This document shows, piece by piece, positions 35,580-43,214 of a stretch of 64,000 nt of DNA; the stretch's first letter is position 1; each line of letters opens with the position of its first letter. The notes beneath the pieces were generated by a model. It saw only the letters and a list, made by a program, of their open reading frames with translations. It had not been told where the DNA came from and did not search any database. Origin of the DNA: an uncultured Hungatella sp. (GTDB lineage: Bacteria; Bacillota; Clostridia; Lachnospirales; Lachnospiraceae); NCBI GenBank assembly GCA_910588325.1, contig CAJUPP010000011.1, positions 1 through 64,000 of the forward strand. Direction: 5' to 3'. The position numbers and the translations under genes were made by a program.

Positions 35580-36581
35580 ATGACGAACAAAGGGGCTTTT
35601 TATAGTTTGCTGCTTATTATGGCAGCGGGGATTACCATAACGACATGTACGAATTACTTTTTGAAAGGTTCTTTGAATACGGAAACGACAGAAAAAACAG
35701 CATATGAGCAGGCCATGGATGAAGAGGCAGCCCCTTTAAGTGAAGATGGGGGGGTTGCTTCGGGAGGTGTGTCAGGCGCATTCGAACAGGAAAAGCAGAC
35801 CGGAATGGCAAAGGGAAGGATAGCAGAGGACCTTAAGAGGGGCATCACAGAGAAGCAGGGAACAGACCAGCAGGAAGATGAGGATTCGGATGCAGGAAGT
35901 CAGGAGGATTTTGCCATGTCCGGAGGCGCGTTACCGGCGGCAGGGGCCGGAGGGAATGAGCCGGCTCTGGCGTCAGTTCCGTTAGAGGCTGAAATGTCCG
36001 GGGCTGATTCCATGCTGGAAGCGTATTCTGAGAGTGGGGTATCGGAGGTAGTAATTGATGGTTCTTCGAAGGGAAAGACAGAGGAGAATGCCGGGGAAAA
36101 GAAACTTCAGGATAGTGGGGAAGGTGCAGATGCAGAGACGGTGATCCTTTCTCCATTGGAGACTGCCTCTTCTCAGAAAAACAGTCAGAAAGAGGGAGCG
36201 GTGAAATCTTCTTATTATCGAAATCGTTTATCGGAGCTGGATGCTCAGATCCAAAAGAATAAGGAGAATCAGGCTTCTAATAACAGCAACACCAATTCTT
36301 TGACCCAGAGTTCTGCAGCCAGCGAATTAAAGCTGTGGGATAATGAACTGAATGTGATTTATGACCAGATCTTAGAGCGTATGGATGAAAAGCAGGCAGG
36401 AGAGCTGGTAGAAGAGGAACGACAGTGGATGAAAGAGAGAGACCGATTGGCAGCGGAAGCGGCCAAGGCTTTTTCGGGAGATGCGAAAGAGAGTGTGGAG
36501 TATACGGCTTCTCTGGCAGAGTCTACAAGGCTTAGGGCCTATGAACTGGTGGAGGCTTATGAGTATCTGCTGGTGGATTGA
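35580..36581 (+). CDS. Secreted protein with LprI-like C-terminal domain
   Basis: A 333-residue protein with an N-terminal membrane segment or signal peptide (residues 7-27, containing a Cys in ITTCTNY without a perfect lipobox). A long low-complexity acidic region (about 45-230) follows. The C-terminal helical domain (from about 245) has ELKLWDNELNVIYDQILERM and LVEEERQWMKERD, resembling LprI/DUF1311 lysozyme-inhibitor domains. The cysteines usual in that domain are missing, so inhibition of lysozyme should not be assumed. Probably located at the outer face of the membrane. Confidence 0.7.
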   Translation: MTNKGAFYSLLLIMAAGITITTCTNYFLKGSLNTETTEKTAYEQAMDEEAAPLSEDGGVASGGVSGAFEQEKQTGMAKGRIAEDLKRGITEKQGTDQQEDEDSDAGSQEDFAMSGGALPAAGAGGNEPALASVPLEAEMSGADSMLEAYSESGVSEVVIDGSSKGKTEENAGEKKLQDSGEGADAETVILSPLETASSQKNSQKEGAVKSSYYRNRLSELDAQIQKNKENQASNNSNTNSLTQSSAASELKLWDNELNVIYDQILERMDEKQAGELVEEERQWMKERDRLAAEAAKAFSGDAKESVEYTASLAESTRLRAYELVEAYEYLLVD

Positions 36582-36689
36582 GAGAATATTTTTGTGAAGG
36601 CTGTGATTTTAAGCGGCCTTCTTTATCTGTATATATGAAAATATTTGAAGTCTATTTAACGGAGGAAGAGATTGAAAAGGAGAATAAGA

Positions 36690-38324
36690 ATGCGAAAGAC
36701 AAGAAGTGTTATATGTGTTTTGATGGCAGCGATGATGGTGTTATCCGGATGTCAGAGCGGGGGATCTGATGCCAGGGAGAATACCACAAAAGAAGAGGAA
36801 CGCAGAGAGGATGATGAAAACGGCCTGGAGGAAAAGGGACAGAAGGAAGAGGGATCAAAGCAGGAGAATGAGGATCATTTAAAGGAAGAGGCCGGGGATG
36901 ATTTACCGGAGGAGGAAGACAAGATAAGACCGATTACCATTGATATTTCCGCAGAATATATCAGTGAATGGGAGGATGGACAGCAGATTATTCAGGGCAG
37001 CAGTTCCAAGCTGCATATTTTGGATGAGGGGTATGATGCTTTTCAGGCAGTTCTGGATGAATATGGGGAAGCAAACTGGAGAGAGGTTCAGGAAGTTTAT
37101 CAGGAATATCTGCCGGAAGCTATGGAGCGATTTACTGAAGGCGGATATGCGGGCTATGAGATTTCCAGAACCATAGATCTGGACCGGGCGGACAGCCGGA
37201 TCGTCAGTTTTACAGATGGGGAAAGCAGCTATCTGGGAGGAGCCCACGGATCTTATTATTTATATGGAGTAAACTTTGATCCGTTAACCGGAAAACGGCT
37301 TTCTCTTGAAGACGTGGCAGAGGATTATGATATGGTGTATGAGTACACGAAAGAGTATCTGGTGCGGGAGTATGGCGAAGAGGCATTTTTTGAGGATTAT
37401 CAGGATACCTTAAAGGATATGTTCTATGGAAGCGGAGAGGGACTGAGTGAGCTCCAGTGGACTATGGATACGGAAACAATGTTTTTATATTTCAGCCAGT
37501 ATGTGTTAGGACCTTATGCATCCGGAGCATTTATAGTGGAGATACCTTTTGTGGCGGATGAGCAGCAGATGGTGAAGAAGGAGTATGCTTCAGGTGTAAA
37601 AGGAAGTGCAAAGGAAATATGGGAATGGACGGAAAATCCCGTAGACGTCAATGGGGAGAGCAGGATTCTTTCTTACACGATTGAGAAGAACGAAATCAAT
37701 TATAACAGTATGATTTCCATTCGATGGGGGCAGCAGAGCGCGGAGCTGGAGATGTACGGTTCTTTTTTAAAGGCCTATCTGTTCCAGAAAGAAGATGGAA
37801 GGGTATGGCTTTATGCCGATTGTCTGGGGGATAATGACTGGCATACCATGTATGTCTTTGATTTGAATCAGGATATTCCTGTCTGCGTGGGAGATACGAC
37901 GGATTATATCGGGAAACATTTGGTGGCTGACCCTGAAGATTTTGTACTTTATACTCATATGGAGGCATTGGGAACTTATATTGGATTCCGTCATTACCGT
38001 GTGGGGGAGAATGGGATGCCGGAAGTGATTGACGGGGTGTATACCATTATAAATTACGATAGAGGATGGGGAGAGTATGCCATTACCTCCAAGGTGGAGC
38101 TTCCTGTTCAGATGCACGGAGGCGATGGCACAGAGAAGACCCAGGAGATGGTTCCTCCTGGAACCGTGTTTTATCTTCGCAGAACAGATGGGGAGACATT
38201 TGTGGAGATGGAATTGGAGGACAAAAGACGGTGCGATATTCTCATTGAGAAAGACGGATATTTCTCCAGAGTAAATGGGATGAGCGAAGATGATTGCTTT
38301 GATGGGCTGAGGTATGCAGGGTAG
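36690..38324 (+). CDS. Lipoprotein with DUF4163/DUF3298 domains
   Basis: A 544-residue lipoprotein. The signal peptide ends at lipobox VLSGC with Cys21, followed by a charged linker (25-75). Residues 80-300 resemble DUF4163 plus DUF3298 (SFTDGESSYLGGAHGSYYLY, then PLTGKRLSLEDV), the pair found in RsiV/PdaC-like extracellular proteins. The remaining 240 residues are beta-rich and not recognised. AAGGAG precedes ATG 36690. It follows the LprI-like gene in the same direction; both are predicted surface proteins. Confidence 0.78.
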   Translation: MRKTRSVICVLMAAMMVLSGCQSGGSDARENTTKEEERREDDENGLEEKGQKEEGSKQENEDHLKEEAGDDLPEEEDKIRPITIDISAEYISEWEDGQQIIQGSSSKLHILDEGYDAFQAVLDEYGEANWREVQEVYQEYLPEAMERFTEGGYAGYEISRTIDLDRADSRIVSFTDGESSYLGGAHGSYYLYGVNFDPLTGKRLSLEDVAEDYDMVYEYTKEYLVREYGEEAFFEDYQDTLKDMFYGSGEGLSELQWTMDTETMFLYFSQYVLGPYASGAFIVEIPFVADEQQMVKKEYASGVKGSAKEIWEWTENPVDVNGESRILSYTIEKNEINYNSMISIRWGQQSAELEMYGSFLKAYLFQKEDGRVWLYADCLGDNDWHTMYVFDLNQDIPVCVGDTTDYIGKHLVADPEDFVLYTHMEALGTYIGFRHYRVGENGMPEVIDGVYTIINYDRGWGEYAITSKVELPVQMHGGDGTEKTQEMVPPGTVFYLRRTDGETFVEMELEDKRRCDILIEKDGYFSRVNGMSEDDCFDGLRYAG

Positions 38325-38457
38325 GAGGAAAAACCTGTCACTTGACCGTGTGTTTTCACGGCTGCTCAGTCAGGGAGTATACGGTGGAAAGATATTGATA
38401 GACCCTGACAAGCTGCAGGAGTTTGACACAGCAATTCATAAAATCTCTTACGAGTAG
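38314..38457 (+). CDS. Small overlapping reading frame, 47 codons, unrecognised
   Basis: ATG 38314 to TAG 38455-38457 overlaps the end of the lipoprotein gene in another frame. The predicted peptide reads MQGRRKNLSLDRVFSRLLSQ and continues with VYGGKILIDPDKLQEFD. Amino acid composition looks protein-like, but the GAGG ahead is only one base from the ATG. It may be a coupled small gene, the tail of a decayed gene, or chance. Confidence 0.25.
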   Translation: MQGRRKNLSLDRVFSRLLSQGVYGGKILIDPDKLQEFDTAIHKISYE

Positions 38458-38531
38458 AGCTTTTCGGAAAAAATGCTTGCAGAAATTAGTATTGAGAAAG
38501 AAACACAAAAATAGAAAATATATGATTTATT

Positions 38532-38559
38532 AGCCTTCGATACAGATCGGAGGCTTTTT
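38532..38559 (+). terminator. Intrinsic terminator before the TnpB-like gene
   Basis: AGCCTTCGAT (38532-38541) and ATCGGAGGCT (38546-38555) form a 10-bp stem with one G-T pair and an ACAG loop, followed by TTTT and then ATT. It closes the lipoprotein transcription unit. Confidence 0.85.
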
Positions 38560-38618
38560 ATTATGGGAAAATAGGTTGATATTGGCTTATTTTAAAGGGA
38601 TTTAAAGGCATAAAAAAA

Positions 38619-38771
38619 TTCTCAAAATGTGTAGGTTTTGAGAAAAATTTTCCATGGTATAAAATTACTAGAAAAAAGAATTAATTTTCTTGATTTTTTG
38701 ACGATAATATAATAGAATGTATGTGTTTTTAGGCTTCATATTTCATTCTCAAAACCTACACATTTTGAGAA
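38619..38771. repeat. Perfect 26-bp inverted repeat upstream of the TnpB-like gene
   Basis: 38619-38644 and 38746-38771 are exact reverse complements, separated by 101 AT-rich bases. Each arm is itself a hairpin: TTCTCAAAA and TTTTGAGAA (9 bp) around an eight-base loop TGTGTAGG or its complement. The right arm ends 46 bases before the TnpB start. Such hairpins recall IS200/IS605 ends, but two opposed copies on the same side of tnpB are unusual. The spacer probably contains the promoter, although no clean -35/-10 pair was found. Confidence 0.85.
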
Positions 38772-38817
38772 TGGACAAGATTTATGTTTCTGAATCAAGG
38801 ACAAAAGGAAGCGGAAC

Positions 38818-40131
38818 ATGCAGTCAGAAAAGATATGTAAAACCGTTCGTCAGTACAGTAAGACACCGGTTTCTGCCGAAGATATGAAGAAATTGCAGGA
38901 AATAGCGGAGGACTGCTGCAAGGTAAAGAATTATGTCTATGACCGTTTCGGCGGAATCAAAAGCCTGTCCAAGATTTATCCGGGCTATACGGTTCAGAAC
39001 GAAATGACAGCAAGCGGTCTGCGTGAGGCTCTGGGCCTGCCCAGCGTGTATTTCTATCTTGCCGTTTTCGACGCCCTGGCGGATATCAAAAGCCAGTGGA
39101 ACCGGACCAAATTCAAAATTTTACAGCTTCTCGGGGCAAATGAGAATCTGACGCCGGAGGAAAAGCATTATCTCCGTTTTGTTTTAAAAGTCAGCAATGC
39201 ATTTACTGCGGTGTTAAATCAGAAGCCCATAGAGCTGGCGGACGAGATACAGAAGCGGTATGAAGAGGTAGCGAAAAAGGTAGAGCAGGACAAGCTGCAC
39301 CGTTATCTGTGCAGGCAGGTGAGAAAATACCACGCGAAGCAGCACACAGACGCGGCCACAGGCTTTTCTGTGGCGGAACGGGCTTACCGATATGGAGATC
39401 ACGGAATTTACCTGTCCACAAAAGAAAAACGGAAACGGGTTTTTATACTGCTGACAGACAATAACCAGTACAAGAGCCAGTTGTATGTCAAGCTGCATCC
39501 GGACCGCAACAGTATTGAAATCATGGCGCCGGTGTATATGTCGGTCCGCTCCTATGAGGAGTATACCAGCTGCATAGGGATTTCTATGGGGATGTTTACT
39601 ATGCTGACTACCAGCGACGGACATTTTTACGGGAAAGAGTTTGGAGCGTATGCATCCCAATATGCAGAATGGATACAGAGCCAGACAGCAAGCTACAACT
39701 GTAACAGAAGCGATAATCCCGGAAGAAAGAAGTACCACGCGAAAAAGAAACGACTGGAGGAGCAGCTTCATGGGTATATCAATCATGAACTGAATGTGTT
39801 CCTTCAGAATGAAAAACCCCGGACTGTCTACATGGTAAAACTTCCAAAACCAAAGAAAGGCGGAACTGTCTCCAGGATCAACAATCAGGTGTCCATGTGG
39901 CAGCGAGGATATATCCGCAGCCGTCTGGAACAGAAATGTAAAGAACAATCCATAGAGCTTAAAGAGGTCCTGGGAAAGGACATCAGCAGGGAGTGCAGCT
40001 GCTGCGGGGCGGCGGGAGAACAGAAGGGAACTTCCTTTACCTGCCCAAGCTGCGGCTACGGGACAGATAAAAAAACAAATGCAGCCAGGAACATATTGAA
40101 GCGGGGATTGGAAGGAAAGATTGTCAAATAG
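38818..40131 (+). CDS. TnpB-like protein with substituted RuvC active site
   Basis: A 437-residue IS200/IS605 TnpB relative (ancestor family of Cas12). The C-terminal half aligns by eye with RuvC. The usual G-x-D-x-G is SCIGISMGMFTML (Ser256 for Asp). The usual E-D-L is YMVKLPK (Val340 for Glu). The usual D-R-D-x-NAA is TDKKTNAARNIL (Lys419 for Asp). The zinc ribbon C393-x2-C396 and C409-x2-C412 is intact, and so is the Arg-rich bridge-like region (WQRGYIRSRL). Length is full and the frame is open, so the protein is not simply decaying. No TnpA transposase gene is nearby. If the alignment is right, it cannot cut DNA and may act as an RNA-guided binding protein like TldR repressors. Confidence 0.8.
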   Translation: MQSEKICKTVRQYSKTPVSAEDMKKLQEIAEDCCKVKNYVYDRFGGIKSLSKIYPGYTVQNEMTASGLREALGLPSVYFYLAVFDALADIKSQWNRTKFKILQLLGANENLTPEEKHYLRFVLKVSNAFTAVLNQKPIELADEIQKRYEEVAKKVEQDKLHRYLCRQVRKYHAKQHTDAATGFSVAERAYRYGDHGIYLSTKEKRKRVFILLTDNNQYKSQLYVKLHPDRNSIEIMAPVYMSVRSYEEYTSCIGISMGMFTMLTTSDGHFYGKEFGAYASQYAEWIQSQTASYNCNRSDNPGRKKYHAKKKRLEEQLHGYINHELNVFLQNEKPRTVYMVKLPKPKKGGTVSRINNQVSMWQRGYIRSRLEQKCKEQSIELKEVLGKDISRECSCCGAAGEQKGTSFTCPSCGYGTDKKTNAARNILKRGLEGKIVK

Positions 40132-40136
40132 ATCAT

Positions 40137-40390
40137 AAGAACAGCAGCTTGGATAGATTCCGGCCATGCGCCGGGGTTTTACCGCAAGGACTGAGCAGTG
40201 AGTTCATGATATAAAAATTTTGACGGCATTAGAAGGCAGGGAAAGCCTGCGTATTGGGTATGCCAGGACCTTGTGAACACGGAAGGCTTTAAAAACCGTG
40301 ATGTAGCAGGGAGCGAAGCGGATATCCGGCAATCATTCAATCGTGAAGAAATCTGAAGGAATGCCGTGATTGCTGCAGCATCGTCAAGAT
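40137..40390 (+). ncRNA. Omega-RNA-like (HEARO-like) region after the TnpB-like gene
   Basis: The region after tnpB is not coding but rich in stems. CCGGC (40160-40164) pairs with GCCGG (40170-40174). GGCAT (40225-40229) pairs with ATGCC (40260-40264) and encloses GCAGG (40236-40240) with CCTGC (40246-40250). CACGG (40278-40282) pairs with CCGTG (40296-40300). The block from ACCTTGTGAACACGG to AATCGTGAAGAAATCTGAAG resembles the conserved 3' part of IS605 omega RNAs as I remember them. The scaffold may end near 40362 or near 40388, with a guide after it. Boundaries are uncertain. Confidence 0.55.
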
Positions 40391-40463
40391 GTCCAATATG
40401 CCTTATTTCAAAATTGCCGGAAGCCGATGGCTGAAGGCAGGGATGAGGATGGAACAGGAATTC

Positions 40464-40496
40464 CATGGGGTTCACAGTTTGTCAGGAAGCCCCATG
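40464..40496 (+). promoter_or_regulatory. Hairpin ahead of the TagF-like gene
   Basis: CATGGGG (40464-40470) pairs with CCCCATG (40490-40496), three bases before the Shine-Dalgarno AGGAGGG (40499-40505). It could affect translation of the first gene of the polymer locus. Confidence 0.4.
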
Positions 40497-40516
40497 ACAG
40501 GAGGGAACCGGTAACT

Positions 40517-43183
40517 ATGAGGGAAATGCACAAGAGGCAGATTGAGGATTTTATAAAGCTGCTGGAGCAGGCGCATCTGGAAATAAAAAAGGCTGTAAAT
40601 GCACAGGAATATGCCGTAGCTATGGATCTTTTGGGACAATGCCAGGAAGGCGCTATCGGCATCGGAAACCTGATAGAGAAGGAAGAAGGGGAAGGGTTTG
40701 TTACTGTCTCCTACGTGGAGTCTTACTGTGAACTGGCTTATGGGCTGTATGAAGAACTGTTGCAGCAACAGGAGACAGAGAAACAGGCAGAGGATCCGGA
40801 AACAGCTGAGGAGACAACCAAGCGAGCTGAGGAGAAGGCAGTCCAGGGAACAGGCCGGGACACCAATCAGAGGACATCTCACGCAATAAATGGGAAGCGG
40901 ATCTGCAAAGCCCTTAGAAAATCCCTGATCCAGATAGAAAACAGTGTAAAGTATGATATCCAGGGACGCCGGGAAGTGGTTTTCTTCCCCTATAAAGCCT
41001 CCATGTGGGACAGCCTGGAGAGCGTCTGGATGGCAGCTGATGCCGATCCAGACTGCGATGCTTATGTAGTGCCGATTCCGTACTATGAGAGAAATGCAGA
41101 CGGAACCTTGGGGACTTATCATTATGAAGGAAATGAACTGCCGGATTATGTGCAGGTTGTTCCGTATGATACATATAACATAGAAAACCGAAGACCGGAT
41201 GTGGCGTATATCCACAATCCCTATGACCAGGGGAATTTTGTGACCAGCGTAGACCCCAGGTACTATTCCTCCAGATTGAAAAAATATACCAATTGTCTGG
41301 TATATATTCCCTATTATGCTACGGCTGGAAATATGAGCGAGGGACAGGCTCTGTGCGACGCTTATTTTAATGTAGATTATATTGTAGTACAGTCCAAAAG
41401 AATCATGAGATTTTTTGACCCATCCATACCGGAGGAAAAGTTTTTGCCTTTGGGTTCGCCGAAATTTGACAGAGTGATCCGCATGTGTGAGAATCCGCCG
41501 GGGGCGCCGGCCCAGTGGGCGGAAAAAATAAAAGGCCGAAACGTTTATTTCTATAACACAAGTATCAACGGCATGCTGGGGAATACGGAAGTCTTTTTAA
41601 AAAAGATGGAATATGTCTTTGATTGCTTTGAAGGCCGGGAAGACGCCTGCCTTCTGTGGCGGCCTCATCCCCTTTTGGAATCTACGTTCGATTCCATGCG
41701 GCCGTCGTACAGACCATGGTATGATGCACTGAAAAAGAGATTTATAGACGGGAATCTGGGGATTTATGATGACACTCCGGATATGACAAAAACCATAGCT
41801 TTGTCGGATGCCTATATAGGAGATTCCGGAACAAGCGTTATATCCCTTTTTGGGATTGTGGGAAAACCGTTGTTTATTTTTAATAATTGGATTCATACGC
41901 TTCCTCAAGAGGAAGACTGGCGGGGAGAGATCATTAACCCTGCTTTTGATATGTGGGGAGAGGATCGATATCAGATTACAAGCAATAATCAGTTATGGTA
42001 TTCAGAAAATAATGATTACCATTACAAGTTTTATATGGATTTGGGAACTGGATACTCAGGCGGCAGTTATTACATAAGGGCAGTGGAGATCAAGGGAGCG
42101 ATTTACGTCCTTCCAGGCAATGCCCAAAACATTTTGGTTATAAAAAATAAGAGAATTAAAAAGATTGAGTTTAAAACCCAGATAACGCGCCAGGGGGCCT
42201 TTTTCAGCTATTGGTACTATGGAAACTATATTTTCCTGTTTCCAAATCAGTATCCGCTTCTGCTCCGCTTTAATATAGAAACCGAAGAGATTCAGGGGGT
42301 GGAAGGAATTCGGGATTTCTATGTGAGAAGAAATCCAACAAACGGAGAATGGCAAATTGGCGGTATCGGGATTTACAAAAATGAACTGGTTTTTGCCTCT
42401 CCAGAGGATAATGAGTTTATTTTTTTGGATAAGGATACCTTAAAAGCAAGAGGGCTTTCCAGTCATTCGGAGTGCAACCTTGGTACTCAGAGCATAATAA
42501 CAAGCGGAGAGGATTTGTGGCTGTTGCCTTACAATGGAATGACGATCACCTGTTGGAATCCTAAGACTGGAAAGATAAAGGAATATGGTGATGTGCCACA
42601 AGACTTTAAATCTGTCAAATGGCCATACGAAGTTGAATGTGAGGAACACCCCTTTGGAAATATGGCCTTCTCAAAAGAAGGAGATAAGGAGAATATCGTG
42701 ATTTCTCCCAACTGGGGAAATATGTACCTGACTCTTGACCGAGAGACTGGGAAAATGGAGAAATGGGAGCCGCCGATTTCTTTTAAAAACAGAGGGAAAA
42801 ACGGATATTTTGCGGCAACCAATATGGGCGGCTTCTGTATTACCTTTCCACAAATGGGAAAAGCCGACTGCCGAATCTGGTATCCTCCAGAGAGAAAGCT
42901 TTATGACATTAACATTAATACCAAAGAGTATCAAGAGGTGGAAATTGACTTTGACTATGAACAGCTGAAAGAGCGGGAGTCTGGTTATATGGAGGAGTCC
43001 GAATGGCTTCCCTACTGTCTCCATGAAAGCTCCTTCAATTCCTTGGTGGATTTATTGGAAGGCCGAATAACCGGAAAACCTTTTGACAGGGAGAGACAGA
43101 TAAAAGCCTTTTCAAGAATCAATGCCAACACCAGCGGGACCTGTGGGGAGCAGATTCACAAAACGGTGTGTGAAATGGTATGA
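40517..43183 (+). CDS. TagF-like glycerophosphotransferase fused to beta-propeller
   Basis: An 888-residue protein. Residues 1-130 are helical and charged. Residues 150-480 resemble the CDP-glycerol glycerophosphotransferase (TagB/TagF) GT-B fold: VVFFPYKASMWDSLESVW, LWRPHPLLEST, and ALSDAYIGDSGTSVISLFGI followed by GKPLFIFNN. Residues 490-830 look like a beta-propeller, with repeated strands such as GIGIYKNELVFASPEDN and DLWLLPYNGMTITCWNP. ATG 40517 follows AGGAGGG at 11 bases; earlier in-frame ATGs lie in the RNA-like region. It is the first gene of the polymer locus and probably adds polyol-phosphate units on the inner membrane face. Confidence 0.75.
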   Translation: MREMHKRQIEDFIKLLEQAHLEIKKAVNAQEYAVAMDLLGQCQEGAIGIGNLIEKEEGEGFVTVSYVESYCELAYGLYEELLQQQETEKQAEDPETAEETTKRAEEKAVQGTGRDTNQRTSHAINGKRICKALRKSLIQIENSVKYDIQGRREVVFFPYKASMWDSLESVWMAADADPDCDAYVVPIPYYERNADGTLGTYHYEGNELPDYVQVVPYDTYNIENRRPDVAYIHNPYDQGNFVTSVDPRYYSSRLKKYTNCLVYIPYYATAGNMSEGQALCDAYFNVDYIVVQSKRIMRFFDPSIPEEKFLPLGSPKFDRVIRMCENPPGAPAQWAEKIKGRNVYFYNTSINGMLGNTEVFLKKMEYVFDCFEGREDACLLWRPHPLLESTFDSMRPSYRPWYDALKKRFIDGNLGIYDDTPDMTKTIALSDAYIGDSGTSVISLFGIVGKPLFIFNNWIHTLPQEEDWRGEIINPAFDMWGEDRYQITSNNQLWYSENNDYHYKFYMDLGTGYSGGSYYIRAVEIKGAIYVLPGNAQNILVIKNKRIKKIEFKTQITRQGAFFSYWYYGNYIFLFPNQYPLLLRFNIETEEIQGVEGIRDFYVRRNPTNGEWQIGGIGIYKNELVFASPEDNEFIFLDKDTLKARGLSSHSECNLGTQSIITSGEDLWLLPYNGMTITCWNPKTGKIKEYGDVPQDFKSVKWPYEVECEEHPFGNMAFSKEGDKENIVISPNWGNMYLTLDRETGKMEKWEPPISFKNRGKNGYFAATNMGGFCITFPQMGKADCRIWYPPERKLYDININTKEYQEVEIDFDYEQLKERESGYMEESEWLPYCLHESSFNSLVDLLEGRITGKPFDRERQIKAFSRINANTSGTCGEQIHKTVCEMV

Positions 43184-43214
43184 AGAACGGGGAGAGGAGA
43201 AATCGGAACGCATT

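Noticed and set aside
36578..36769. 63-codon frame before the lipoprotein gene
   Set aside because: It overlaps the true lipoprotein start in another frame and has no protein-like features or ribosome binding site.
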